Of a DNA stretch of 64,000 bases, positions 20,800-30,641 are shown in pieces (the first letter of the stretch is position 1; every line of letters begins with the position of its first letter). This DNA is from REEB95 sp963762425 (GTDB lineage Bacteria > Pseudomonadota > Alphaproteobacteria > ATCC43930 > CGMCC-115725). The notes under the pieces were generated by a model. The model was not told the DNA's origin, did no database searches, and saw only the letters and a list, made by a program, of their open reading frames with translations. The stretch is from NCBI GenBank assembly GCA_963762425.1, contig CAVXKY010000004.1, positions 310,001 to 374,000 of the forward strand, read 5' to 3'. The translations under genes were made by a program, and so were the position numbers.

Positions 20800-21728
20800 G
20801 CTATCTCGAGTTCGAGGATCGCTCCGAACGCACGGAGGCCGACGTACAGCGGCTCGTCGATCATTTCGGCCCGGTGCTTCTGTCGAGCATCGATCAGGCT
20901 GCGGCCGATCGCGCGGTGACCGAGCTTCTGGCTGCGGATGCTGCGCCGGCTACGAAGCGCCGCGCCATCTACGCACCGCTCATTGCCATCCTCAATCACG
21001 CCCATGCGCGCGATTGGTGCGAGGCTCCTGAATTCAAACAGCCGAAACTACCGCGTGGTAAGACGCGTTGGATCACGCCATCGGAGGCCCTGGCGCTGAT
21101 CGTCGGCGCCGCGCCGCACCTGCGTCCAATGCTGCGCTTCATCCTCTGTACAGGCGCGCGCATGTCGGAAGCTCTCGATCTCGATTGGGCCGACGTAGAC
21201 CTGCCGGCGTGTAAGGCCGTATTCCGCGACACAAAGAACGGAAGTGACCGCCCCGCCGCGTTGACGCCTGAGGCGGTTCTAGCGCTCGCCAATCTTCCGG
21301 CACTCGAGGAGGACGAGGCGGGTGCCAAGGTGCGCCGCGGAAAGGTGTTCCGCCGCGATGATGGCGAGCCCTATGCCGACGCCGAGCGGCAATATGGTGG
21401 CCAGATCAAGACCGCCTGGCGCACCGCTTGCTCGCGGGCGGCCCTAGGCGAATGGGTCGAGCGCAACGATAAGCGCGTCTTCGAGCCGAACCTATCGCCG
21501 CACGATTTACGCCATACTTGGGCGAGCTGGTTCTATGCACTGACGAAGGACACGCTATTGCTGAAGGCCGAAGGCGGATGGCAGTCGGTGGCGATGGTCG
21601 AACGCTACGCTCACCTGATGCCCTCGGCCCTTGTGCCCGCGATCGCCTCCGTATGGGGCGCATCGCATCCGCGCGTCGGCGTGTTACCAGCGCCGGTGGT
21701 GAAGACGTCCGAAACGAAGACGGCCTGA
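20598..21728 (+). CDS. Tyrosine-type site-specific integrase of the island
   Basis: The 376-residue product has the phage-integrase architecture: an N-terminal DNA-binding half, a core-binding region (residues 60-150) and a catalytic domain with Arg188 (TGARMSEAL), His302-x-x-Arg305 (HDLRH), Trp328 in the His/Trp position (GGWQS) and nucleophile Tyr337 (VERYAHL). All five key residues are present and the frame is intact, so it should be active. It lies 1.2 kb from attR and is the natural candidate for integration at the tRNA-Ala repeats. An excisionase-like gene overlaps its start. Confidence 0.92.
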   Translation: MSIRLYQRAGSRLYYLRGTVRGIRVYETTGTEDRKIADAIRAKREAQLLEESVFGKAAVVSFKRAALSYLEFEDRSERTEADVQRLVDHFGPVLLSSIDQAAADRAVTELLAADAAPATKRRAIYAPLIAILNHAHARDWCEAPEFKQPKLPRGKTRWITPSEALALIVGAAPHLRPMLRFILCTGARMSEALDLDWADVDLPACKAVFRDTKNGSDRPAALTPEAVLALANLPALEEDEAGAKVRRGKVFRRDDGEPYADAERQYGGQIKTAWRTACSRAALGEWVERNDKRVFEPNLSPHDLRHTWASWFYALTKDTLLLKAEGGWQSVAMVERYAHLMPSALVPAIASVWGASHPRVGVLPAPVVKTSETKTA

Positions 21729-21765
21729 TGGCAGGTGAACCAAGGCGCCGTTTTGATGCCGACCA

Positions 21766-22760
21766 ATGAAATTCACCGCCTACCCGCCGCCGCAACCGAA
21801 ATATATTTTTGGCAGTGCGTGGACGATCGCCGGCGAAGGGGAAGTAGACGAATACGCGCCGGAAGCTCTGGCCGAGCTGCTGGCCGAGAAAAAAATTCCG
21901 GGCAGGTCCATTTTAGCCCTGCATTCGCGCGGTGGTGATTTGTTCGAAGGGATGAAGCTTGGAAGAGTGATTAGGGACGCGCATCTTCTAACCTACGTTG
22001 GCCGCGCCTCTCCAGATAGCGAGCTTTGCATCACGCACATTTCGGCTGGCGAGTGTTACAGCGCATGTTGCCTCGCATTCTTGGGCGGGGTTTATCGATT
22101 TATGCCAGCCGGATCAGTGTATGGCGTTCATCGATTTTATAGCCAGCGAGGCGCGATCACTTCGGATGATGCTCAAGTACATTCTGCGGAAATAATTCAG
22201 TTCCTCCGAGATATGGAAGTGGACGTCGGCCTGTTTAATGAGATGAGCCGCGTCGGAGGTAACGAAATCAACATTCTTGCCGAAGCCGATTTGCTTAGAT
22301 GGGCATCATCAACAACGGTCAGCAAGAGGCGCGGTGGACGATTGAGAGTAATGAGGGCGTGATGTATCTCAAGGGCGACCGCGAGACGTTTCGAGGTATC
22401 AACAAATTCATTTTGTTCTGTAGTCCGACGGGCAAGGTGCTCCTGCATGTGATTTTCGATCCCGAGGGGAGGGCTGAGGAAGTCATGGAAATGCCGTATG
22501 CCGCGTTGCTTTTCGACGAGAAAACCATCTTGCTTGATAAGGAAAATTTCCCTCATCCGCCATTTCTCACGAACGGACTAATCAACTGCTTTCTTTCCCT
22601 TAGCGATGATCACATCAAAAAACTAAGCCAAGCCAAAACTGTCGGTGTCGGGTTTATGCACGGCCCCGACAGCCCGACGTTTTTAGGTTTTCAGGGTATT
22701 GACTTCACTGAAGGCTCAAAAAAATTGCCGGGATTTTTGGCAGCATTCCGCAGGCGCTGA
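21766..22760 (+). CDS. ClpP-like serine-protease-fold protein (COG3904-like), one frameshift
   Basis: The first frame reads ILALHSRGGDLFEGMKLGRVIRDAHLLTYVGR, then GECYSACCLAFLGGVYRFM and GSVYGVHRFYSQRG. The Ser in YSACCLAFLGG and the His in GVHRFY match the ClpP/crotonase-like fold of predicted periplasmic protein COG3904. Near 22298 the frame changes and continues INNGQQEARWTIESNEGVMYLKGDRETFRG to 22760, the usual C-terminal part of longer members. There is no obvious export signal at ATG 21766. Function unknown; frequently found as cargo on alphaproteobacterial islands. Confidence 0.6.
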
Positions 22761-22956
22761 GAGGCCAAACGGGGGATTCGCTCATGGGAATAATAGCGGG
22801 CTTGCTTGGGTGCCGGACGCTCGGAAACTGATCTTCTAGACCAGTAGTAGCGAAAAGCTCTGTCGTCTCGGGAGCTAGTGCACCAGACGTGCAGTTGGCA
22901 CGGGTTAGCGCGGAAATCTCTTAAGCTTCAACGCGCTATAAAACATGCGCGCTGCC

Positions 22957-23004
22957 TTCGCAATGTCGAGGTCAGGGGTTCGATCCCCCTCTGCTCCACC
23001 ATTC
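22957..23004 (+). repeat. attR: right 48-bp direct repeat (displaced tRNA-Ala 3' end)
   Basis: Identical to 7338-7385. Only the 3' half of the tRNA is present here, so it is the displaced original end and not a functional tRNA gene. Chromosomal sequence of normal composition resumes after it. Confidence 0.93.
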
Positions 23005-23067
23005 CCCGCAAGACGCCGAATTCCAGGAATTCCAAGCGTTTCGTCACCCTCCCGGGACCCGAAAGCG

Positions 23068-23081
23068 TTGATTTAGATCAG
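23068..23081 (+). promoter_or_regulatory. FNR-like box 1
   Basis: TTGAT-TTAG-ATCAG matches the FNR/ANR consensus TTGAT-N4-ATCAA in nine of ten defined positions. Centred at 23074.5, it could activate from -41.5 with a start of transcription near 23116. Confidence 0.6.
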
Positions 23082-23103
23082 TGTGCGTGTCGTGCGTGTA
23101 GGG

Positions 23104-23117
23104 TTGATATGGATCAG
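23104..23117 (+). promoter_or_regulatory. FNR-like box 2
   Basis: TTGAT-ATGG-ATCAG has the same 9/10 match and begins exactly 36 bases after box 1. It ends 21 bases before the hemerythrin start codon, too close for class II activation, so it might repress or modulate. Confidence 0.55.
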
Positions 23118-23138
23118 TGATCGGGACATAGGCTGAGA

Positions 23139-23597
23139 ATGGAAACGCCCCTGATTGCCTGGAGCGAGACCTTCACGGTCGGCCATAAAGGGCTCGATGC
23201 GGAGCATCAATATTTGATCGGCGTCATCAATAAAATCCATGCCGCCGAAAGCGCCAAACAGCCGCCGAACCAATTCGAGCCGTTGTTCGACGCTCTCAGG
23301 CTCGCAACCGAGAATCATTTCCGGCACGAAAATTCGATTTTGCGCGAAATCAGCGAAAGCGCCGAATCGTATCAAAAAGACCGGCCGCATTTCCTCAAGG
23401 CCATGAGCGACGCCATCCTCGATGAACACTTCACCCATCACGCGCAGGAAATCTCCAAGCTGGAATCGATCATTCGCGCCTTTCAATCCGAAACCGGCTC
23501 CGCCAAATCGACGCTGGGCAACGATCTGAAGGATTGGTTTCTCGAACATGTCATCAAATACGACGCGCATCTGAAGTCGGTTTTCCAAGCGATGTAA
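23139..23597 (+). CDS. Bacteriohemerythrin
   Basis: The 152-residue single-domain hemerythrin should bind O2 (or NO) at a carboxylate-bridged di-iron site. Ligand-type residues are His16 (TVGH), His60 and Glu64 (ENHFRHEN), the HFTHH region near 97-101 and the terminal HVIKYDAH. The length is typical and there is no export signal. Two FNR-like boxes lie upstream and a molybdoenzyme gene starts 36 bases downstream, so the protein may buffer or deliver O2/NO in low-oxygen metabolism. A decayed copy lies at 916-1368. Confidence 0.92.
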   Translation: METPLIAWSETFTVGHKGLDAEHQYLIGVINKIHAAESAKQPPNQFEPLFDALRLATENHFRHENSILREISESAESYQKDRPHFLKAMSDAILDEHFTHHAQEISKLESIIRAFQSETGSAKSTLGNDLKDWFLEHVIKYDAHLKSVFQAM

Positions 23598-23633
23598 CGA
23601 CCGAGCGTTCTAAATCGGAGGATTGTCCCTGGC

Positions 23634-25819
23634 ATGGCCGGCGAGGCGACCGACATGACGATGCGCCACCAGCAACCGGATAATCCGGCCAATTCCGCCG
23701 GGCGCACCGCGGTGCTCAAGAGCGTATGCCGGAGCTGTCACGGCGGATGTGGCACGCTGCTCCACGTCAAGGACGGTGTTCTGGTCAAGGTGGAAGGCGA
23801 CCGTGACTCGCCGCTCAGTCACGGCCGGTTATGCCCGATCGGCACGGTGACGGTCGATCTCGTCTATCACCCGAACCGGCTGAAATATCCGCAGCGCCGC
23901 GTAGGCCCGCGCGGCTCCGGACAATGGAAATGGATATCCTGGGACGAGGCGCTCGACGAGATCAGCGAGCGCCTGCTGGCGATCCGCGCCGAACTCGGCC
24001 CAGAAGCGATCGCGCTTGGCACCGGGACCGGACGGCATCACATCCGCTGGGTTTCGCGTTTCGGACATGCCCTTGGCACGCCGAACTGGTGCGAGCCCGG
24101 CTTCGCCCAGTGCTTCCACCCGCGCGTCAACACCTGCATGTTGACCTTCGGCGATTTCCCGGTGTCCGATTACACCGGCGACACGCCGCCCGAATGCATC
24201 ATGTTCTGGGGCCACAATCCGGTCTTGTCCGGGCCGGATGGCGAGACCCGTTTCAACGTGCTCGAGGCGCTCGATCATAAGCCGAAGATCATCGTCGTCG
24301 ATCCGCGCCAGATCGACCTGGCCAAGAAAGCCGATGTCTGGCTGCAGCTGCGTCCGGGAACGGATGACGCGCTCGCGCTCAGCATGCTCCACGTGCTGAT
24401 CGAGGAGCGGCTCTACGATGAGGCGTTCGTGCGGCATGGACCCACGGCTTCGACGCGCTCTCCGAACGGGTCAAGGACATGACGCCGGAATGGGCCGAAC
24501 CGATCACCTGGGTCTCGGCCGACAAGATCCGCGCGGCGGCCCGGCTGTTCGCGCGGACCAAACCCGCCCTGCTGGACTGGGGTTGCGCGATCGAGCACAC
24601 GCCGAAATGCATTCAAACCGTGCGCGCTGTTTCGATGTTGCCGGTGCTGACCGCCAATATCGACGTTCCCGGCGGCTGGGTCTTCGGCATGCACGGCCTC
24701 GGCCGTTTCCCGAGCCTGATCGAAAATCTCACGCCGGAAGCCAATGTGAAACGCCTGGGCGCGGATCGCTTCAAGCTGCTGGGCGGCGAGGGCGCCGATC
24801 TGCCGGCGGCGCACATTCCTACCTTGCTGCGGGCGATGAGCGAAGGCAAACCGTATCCGGTGAAGGCCTTCCTGATCTTCGGCAACAACACGCTGACGAC
24901 CTACGCCAATAGTTCGGCCGTCTACGACGCGCTGATGAAGCTCGACTTCATCGTCTGCGCGGACTTGTTCATGACGCCGACGGCGGAATTGGCGGATATC
25001 GTGCTGCCGGCGGCGGCCTGGCCGGAACTCGATCAGCTCGCCGGGCTTCCGACCGTTGCCGCCAACGTGGTGGTCGCTCAGCAAAAATCCGTCCGGATCG
25101 GCGAATGCATGCCGGACGAGGAGATTTTCGTCGCGCTGGCGCGGCGGATGAAGCTGCCGGTCGGTACGGAATCCGTGCGCGATGTCCTCGATGCGCAACT
25201 TAAGGCCGGCGGCATCGGCATGACCTTCGAGCAATTGACCCAAAAAGGCTTCGTCAAACTCCCGTTCAAGTACCGCAAGTACGAGGACGGCGGCTTCAAG
25301 ACGCCGACGAAGAAGATCGAACTCTATTCGACGCGGTTCGAACAACTCGGCTACTCCCCCTTGCCCTATTACCAGGAGCCGCCGGAGAGCCCGGTTGCGA
25401 CCCCCGGGATCGCCAAGGATTATCCGCTGGTGCTGACCACGGGCGGGCGCATTTCATTCTATTTCAACTCCGAGCATCGGCAGATCGGGAAGCTGCGCAA
25501 GGCGAGCCGTTATCCGGTGGCGGAAATCCATCCGGAAACGGCCGCCCGTTTCGGCATCGTCGGCGGCGACTGGATGTGGATCGAGACAAAACGCGGACGC
25601 ATGCGGCAGAAGGCCAAGATCACCTCCGGCATTGATCCGCGCGTCATCAACGCTCAGTTTGGCTGGTGGTTTCCGGAAGAGCCCGGGCCCGATTACGGCG
25701 TGTGGAAATCGAACGCCAATCTGTTGACGGATAATCAGCCGCCTTACGATCCGGCCATGGGAACCTATCAGCTTCGCGGTCTGCTGTGCCGCGTCGCGCC
25801 GGCGGGTCATGACGCCTGA
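23634..25819 (+). CDS. DMSO-reductase-family molybdoenzyme, acetylene-hydratase-like clade (one frameshift)
   Basis: Joined, the gene encodes ~728 residues. Cys32, Cys35, Cys39 and Cys67 bind a [4Fe-4S] cluster (CRSCHGGC...LCPIG). The next domains bind bis-MGD, and the metal ligand is probably the Cys in GFAQCFHPR. The C-terminal half (LGYSPLPYYQEP, AEIHPETAARFGI, TYQLRGLL) resembles acetylene hydratase and related cytoplasmic enzymes more than nitrate reductases or formate dehydrogenases. One base is missing near 24437 (RH|WTHGFDALSERV). There is no TAT signal and no adjacent electron-transfer subunit, which also fits a non-redox or soluble enzyme. Substrate unknown. Confidence 0.78.
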
Positions 25820-25993
25820 TGGTCCGGTTTAGTTGTTGCGAAGGAATATTAACTTCCATCCGTGCCGCGGCATTGCTGGAATAGCGTTGTACGAGCCGTG
25901 CGCTGGTGGGCAAGGGAAGGCTTGACCTGAGGTGCGCCAAAAGAGAAGCTTGATCCCCTCTCGGGAGAAAATAAATTGGGTAGGGGAGAAACC
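25820..25993 (+). other. Leader region of the first ABC transporter operon
   Basis: 174 bases between the molybdoenzyme and the substrate-binding protein, with no gene. TTGACC at about 25921 could be a -35 element. GGGGAG at 25983 is the ribosome-binding site for ATG 25994. Confidence 0.4.
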
Positions 25994-27163
25994 ATGAAGA
26001 TCGGATTGACACTCCACGCGACGCTGGTCGCGGTGGCGATGAGCGTGCTCATGGCGTCGGGCGCGTCGGCGCAGCAACCGTTGAAGATCGGCCTGATCGT
26101 GCCGATGACGGGACCCTTCGCCTCGACCGGGAAACAAGTCGATGCGGCGGTCAAGCTCTACGTCGCCGAGCATGGCGATGTCGTTGCGGGCCGCAAGATC
26201 GAGGTGCTGCTGCGCGACGACACCGGCATTGCGCCGGAAACGACCAAGCGTCTCGCCCAAGAGCTCGTCACCAACGATCATGCCGAGATCATCGCCGGCT
26301 TCGGCCTGACGCCGCTCGCCTTTGCCGCCGCCCCGGTGGCGACCGAGGCGAAGACGCCGATGATCGTCATGGCGGCGGGCACGCTGGTCATTCCGTCAAA
26401 ATCGCCTTACATCGTGCGCACCTCGTTCGCCTTGCCGCAGCAAACGGCGCCCATGGCGCTGTGGGCCGCGAAGCACGGGATGAAGAAGGTCTACACGCTC
26501 GTCACCGATTACGGCCCCGGCATCGATGCCGAGACCACCTTCAGGAAGGTCTTCACGGCGAACGGCGGAACGGTCGACAGCGCGCGCGTGCCGCTCAACA
26601 ACCCGGACTATGCGCCCTTCATCCAGCGCGCCAAGGACGATAAACCGGATGCGGTGTTCATTTTCGTGCCCTCGGGCGAAGGCTCGGCGGTGATGAAACA
26701 GTTCGCCGAGCGCGGACTTGCCAAGGCCGGCATCAAGCTCATCGGCACCGGCGACGTGGTCGACGACGACATTCTCGACAGCATGGGCGACCCGGCGCTC
26801 GGCACGATCACCTCGCATTTCTACTCCGCGGCCCACCCCTCCCCCGAGAACAAGGCCTACGTCGCCGCCTTCGAGAAAGCAAATGGCGGCATGCGGCCGA
26901 ACTTCATGTCGGTCGGCGGCTATGACGGGATGGCGCTCATCTACGAGGTGCTCAAGAAGACCGGCGGTTCGGCCGACGGCGACAAATTCATCGCGGCCGC
27001 CAAGGGAATGAGCTGGATGAGCCCGCGCGGCAAGATGACCATCGACCCCGAGACGCGCGACGTCATCCAGGATGTCTATTTGCGCAAGGTCGAGCGTGTG
27101 AACGGACACCTTTACAATGTCGAATTCGACCGCGTCAGGGCCGTGCACCCTGACGGCAAGTAG
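25994..27163 (+). CDS. Branched-chain-type ABC transporter substrate-binding protein (1)
   Basis: A 389-residue periplasmic binding protein with a Sec signal (MKIGLTLHATLVAVAM...ASA-QQ) and the Peripla_BP_6/LivK pattern KIGLIVPMTGPFASTGKQVDAAVKLY. ATG 25994 is chosen because it follows GGGGAG and begins the signal peptide; an in-frame ATG at 25976 lacks one. It is the first gene of a five-gene ABC operon. Next to CoA-transferases and UbiD decarboxylases, LivK-like proteins of this kind commonly bind aromatic acids and not amino acids; this is inference. Confidence 0.9.
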   Translation: MKIGLTLHATLVAVAMSVLMASGASAQQPLKIGLIVPMTGPFASTGKQVDAAVKLYVAEHGDVVAGRKIEVLLRDDTGIAPETTKRLAQELVTNDHAEIIAGFGLTPLAFAAAPVATEAKTPMIVMAAGTLVIPSKSPYIVRTSFALPQQTAPMALWAAKHGMKKVYTLVTDYGPGIDAETTFRKVFTANGGTVDSARVPLNNPDYAPFIQRAKDDKPDAVFIFVPSGEGSAVMKQFAERGLAKAGIKLIGTGDVVDDDILDSMGDPALGTITSHFYSAAHPSPENKAYVAAFEKANGGMRPNFMSVGGYDGMALIYEVLKKTGGSADGDKFIAAAKGMSWMSPRGKMTIDPETRDVIQDVYLRKVERVNGHLYNVEFDRVRAVHPDGK

Positions 27164-27226
27164 AATCCGGCCGGCGCGGGATCGGCCGGACGGGGCGCGG
27201 CATCGGCCGCGGCGAGGGAACGTCTC

Positions 27227-28090
27227 GTGCTGACGGTCCTGTTCGATGGGGTCGCAACGGGGGCGCTGCTGTTCATGCTGGCGCTCGGGCTGTCGGTCAC
27301 GCTCGGCATCATGAACTTCGTCAATCTCGCGCACGGCGCCTTCGCCATGCTCGGCGGCTATGTCACCGTCGTGATGTTGAAAGGCTGGGGCGTGCCCCTG
27401 CTGTGGTGTCTGCCCGCGGCGTTCCTGATCCCGGCCGTGGTGGGCATGGTTTTGGAGCGCACGCTCTATTCCCGGCTTTACGGCGCGAGCCCCTTGGACC
27501 AGGTGCTCTTTACGATCGGCATCGTCTTTGCGTCGATGGCCATGGCCTCCTATTTCATGGGGGCGCAGCACCAGATCATCCAGCTCCCGCCTTTCCTCGG
27601 CGGGCAGTTTCACGTCTTCGCGGGGTTCGACGTCGGCGTCTACCGGTTGTTTCTGATCGGCGTCTGCGGGGTCATCGCGCTGCTCCTTCACGTCGTGCTG
27701 ACGCGCACGCGCTTCGGCAGCCAGCTGCGCGCCGCGGTCGACAACGCCCGCATGGCGCGCGGCATGGGCATCGATGTCAACCGCCTGTTCGCGATCACCT
27801 TCGCCGTCGGGTCCGGCCTCGCCGGTCTCGCGGGCGCGCTCGGCATCGAGATCCTCGACCTCGATCCCACCTTCCCGGTCAAGTTCATGGTCTATTTCCT
27901 GATCGTCGTCGCGGTCGGCGGCACGGGAACCCTGGGCGGGCCGCTTGCCGCCTCGCTGGTTCTCGGCATCTGTGACGTGGCGGGGAAATATTATATTTCC
28001 CAGGTCGGCGCTTTCATCATCTACACCGTCATGGTCGTCATGCTCATTGTGCGTCCTCAGGGGCTGTTCGGCCGGCCCGCCGTCCGTTGA
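27227..28090 (+). CDS. Branched-chain-type ABC permease, LivH family (1)
   Basis: A 287-residue inner-membrane protein with about eight hydrophobic helices and the LivH signature GLSVTLGIMNFVNLAHGAFAMLGGY. A GTG start follows GAGGGAACGT. It forms the membrane channel together with the LivM protein encoded immediately downstream. Frame intact. Confidence 0.92.
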   Translation: MLTVLFDGVATGALLFMLALGLSVTLGIMNFVNLAHGAFAMLGGYVTVVMLKGWGVPLLWCLPAAFLIPAVVGMVLERTLYSRLYGASPLDQVLFTIGIVFASMAMASYFMGAQHQIIQLPPFLGGQFHVFAGFDVGVYRLFLIGVCGVIALLLHVVLTRTRFGSQLRAAVDNARMARGMGIDVNRLFAITFAVGSGLAGLAGALGIEILDLDPTFPVKFMVYFLIVVAVGGTGTLGGPLAASLVLGICDVAGKYYISQVGAFIIYTVMVVMLIVRPQGLFGRPAVR

Positions 28091-28118
28091 TCGGGACTCT
28101 CGACGCGGGGCGCGCGGC

Positions 28119-29144
28119 ATGAAACCGGGAAGCCTCGTCCAAAACGCGGACCTGCCGCGCTATCACGCCGAGGTCGCGTATCTGCGAAGCTTGGCGGCAT
28201 GGCGGCCGGCCGAGTACGTCTTCTGGATCGTCCCGATCCTGCTTTACTTCTTGTTTCCGAGACAGCTCGTGCTGTTCAGCCAGGTGGCGATCATGGGGCT
28301 GTTCGCGATCTCGCTCGATCTCATTCTCGGCTATGCGGGCGTCATCTCGCTCGGGCACGCGGCCTTCTTCGGGCTGGGCGGCTACGCGGCCGGGATTCTC
28401 GCCCAGCAAGGCTGGGGCGAGCCGCTGAGCGGATTGGCGTTCGGCGGATTGGCCGCGGGCGTGCTGGGCTTCGCCACCAGCTTCCTGGTGCTGCGGGGCT
28501 CGGATCTGACCCGGCTGATGGTGACGCTCGGAATCTCTCTCATGCTGTTCGAGCTCGCCAACAAGATGCGGTGGCTCACCGGCGGCGCCGACGGATTGCA
28601 GGGGGTCGAGATCTGGCCGCTCTTCGGCGTCTGGCGCTTCGATCTCTACGGCCGCACCGCGTATTGGTACAGCATCGTCGTGCTGTTCCTCTCATTTCTG
28701 ATCATCCGCCGCATCGTTCATTCGCCGTTCGGCCTTGCCTTGCGCGGCATCCGCGAGAACGTGCGGCGCATGCCCGCGCTCGGCACGCCGGTGGGGCGGC
28801 GTCTGGTTGCGGTCTACACGATCGGGGCGATATTCGCCGGTGTCGCGGGCGCGCTCTTGACCGAGACGACGCAGTTCGTCTCGCTCGACGTGCTCTCGTT
28901 CGATAAATCCGCCGAGGCGCTGCTGGTCGTGGTTCTGGGCGGCGCGGGCACGCTTTACGGCGGCATCGTCGGAGCGTTTGTGCTCATCGTCGCCCAATAT
29001 CTGCTCTCGGGGCTCACGCCCGAGTATTGGCAGTTCTGGACGGGGATCGCGTTCATCGCGCTGGTCTTCTTCGCCCGCGGCGGCATCCTCGGGCTGGCTT
29101 CCCGGATGGCGGCTGTCCTGCGCCGGATTTCGGGCGTCGCCTAG
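28119..29144 (+). CDS. Branched-chain-type ABC permease, LivM family (1)
   Basis: A 341-residue permease with the LivM signature GYAGVISLGHAAFFGLGGYAAGI and about nine hydrophobic segments. ATG 28119 (MKPGSLVQNADLPRYH) is preferred over longer readings that overlap livH. Twenty bases separate it from the ATPase gene. Frame intact. Confidence 0.92.
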   Translation: MKPGSLVQNADLPRYHAEVAYLRSLAAWRPAEYVFWIVPILLYFLFPRQLVLFSQVAIMGLFAISLDLILGYAGVISLGHAAFFGLGGYAAGILAQQGWGEPLSGLAFGGLAAGVLGFATSFLVLRGSDLTRLMVTLGISLMLFELANKMRWLTGGADGLQGVEIWPLFGVWRFDLYGRTAYWYSIVVLFLSFLIIRRIVHSPFGLALRGIRENVRRMPALGTPVGRRLVAVYTIGAIFAGVAGALLTETTQFVSLDVLSFDKSAEALLVVVLGGAGTLYGGIVGAFVLIVAQYLLSGLTPEYWQFWTGIAFIALVFFARGGILGLASRMAAVLRRISGVA

Positions 29145-29164
29145 AACGCGCGCGGAGCAAAAGC

Positions 29165-29917
29165 ATGACCGCGACTCTCGAAACCCGGGACTTGTTCATG
29201 CACTTCGGCGGGCTGGCGGTCACGAACAACGTCAACCTATCCATCGAGCGCGGCGCGCGGCAGGCGCTCATCGGCGCGAACGGCGCCGGCAAGACGACGC
29301 TCGTCAACCTGCTGACCGGCGCCCTCACGCCCACCGGCGGGCGGGTCATTCTGGATGGCGTCGATATCACCGGCGAGCCCCGCATCGCCGCGTCGCGCGC
29401 GGCCTGGTGCGCACCTTTCAGGTCAATCAGCTCTTCCCCGGCATGTCGCCGCTCGAAGCGACGGCGCTCGCGGTCGCCCAACGGCAGGGCGCCACCGCGC
29501 GCTGGTGGCGGAGCCTCGCCAGTCACGGCGCGGTGATCGAGGAAGCGGCGGCGCTTTTGGATCGGCTGGGAATCCTCGACTGCGCCCATGAGCAGACCGG
29601 CGACTCTGCCCTATGGCCGGCAGCGCCTGCTCGAGATCGGGCTCGCGCTCGCGCTCGAGCCGAGCGTGCTGCTGCTCGACGAGCCGGCGGCGGGCGTTCC
29701 CGAGGGCGAGAGCGTGGAACTCTTCGCCACCCTTGCCGAGCTGCCGCGCAGCGTCACCGTTCTGTTGATCGAGCACGACATGGATCTGGTGTTCCGCTTC
29801 GCCGAGCGCATCACCGTGCTGGTGGACGGCGCGATTTTGGTCGAGGGTCCGCCCGCGCAGATTTCCGCCGATCCTCGCGTACGCGAAGTCTATCTGGGCG
29901 AGGCCGAGCATGGCTGA
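29165..29917 (+). CDS. ABC ATPase, LivG family (1), two frameshifts
   Basis: It starts MTATLETRDLFMHFGGLAV with Walker A GANGAGKTTL. Near 29395 the frame shifts to RGLVRTFQVNQLFPGMSPLEA, and near 29605 it shifts again to LPYGRQRLLEIGLALALEPSVLLLDEP (signature and Walker B), ending EVYLGEAEHG. LivG powers import together with LivF. The flanking operon genes are otherwise intact, so the indels may be sequencing errors. The stop overlaps the start of livF. Confidence 0.85.
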
Positions 29918-30628
29918 GCTTTTGCGCATCGAAGATCTGTCCTCCGGTTACGGCGAAGCGGTCGTGCTGTCCGACATCTCGTTCAGCCTGTCCGAGGGCG
30001 GCGCGCTCGCGGTGCTCGGCCGCAACGGCATGGGCAAGACGACGCTGGTCGCGACCCTCATGGGCGCCACGCGAATTCATGGCGGCCGCATCCTGTTTCG
30101 CGGCGCCGACATCACGCGCCTGCCGAGCCATCTCCGCGCCGCCGCCGGGCTTGGCTGGGTCCCGCAGGAGCGGGAGATCTTCCCGTCCCTCACGGTCGAG
30201 GAGAACATGAGCGCCGTGGCGCGGCCGGGTCCATGGACGCTGAGCGGGTGTTCGATCTCTTCCCGGGGCTCCACGAACGGCGGCACAATTTCGGAAACCA
30301 GCTTTCGGGCGGCGAACAGCAGATGCTGGCGATCGGCCGCGCGCTCGTGCTCAATCCGGCGCTGCTGCTCCTCGACGAGCCGCTCGAAGGGCTGGCGCCG
30401 ATCATCGTGCAGGAGCTCCTGGGCGCCCTTCGCGACATGATCCGTTCGGGCGGCATGACGATGCTGCTGGTGGAACAGCACGCACGCCAGATCCTGCCGC
30501 TCACCAACGAGGCCGTCGTGCTCGCCCGCGGCCGGATCGTCCACCACGGTCCGAGCGCGGCGCTGGCCGCCGATCCCCATCTACTCGACCGCTGGCTGGG
30601 CGTCGTCAATCGGGAAGCGTCGGAATAG
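29910..30628 (+). CDS. ABC ATPase, LivF family (1), one frameshift
   Basis: The gene starts MAELLRIEDLSSGYGEAVVLSDISF with Walker A GRNGMGKTTL and VPQEREIFPSLTVEEN. One indel near 30228 then leads to VFDLFPGLHERRHNFGNQLSGGEQQML (signature) and LLLLDEPLEGLAP (Walker B). It is the second ATPase of the importer. Its 3' end converges on the CoA-transferase gene at 30642. Confidence 0.86.
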
Positions 30629-30641
30629 CGACTCCCGCGCG

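Noticed and set aside
22957..23004. A second tRNA-Ala gene
   Set aside because: Only the 3' half is present and the bases before it do not form an acceptor or D arm. It is the attR copy.
26396..28120. A 574-codon minus-strand open frame opposite livK and livH (1)
   Set aside because: Shadow of real genes. Strongly charged, repetitive translation and no start context.
30190..30641. The C-terminal run-on of CoA-transferase A into the antisense of livF
   Set aside because: The natural family ending KGAID-stop is present one base out of frame at 30642. The extension is antisense and lacks conservation-like composition.
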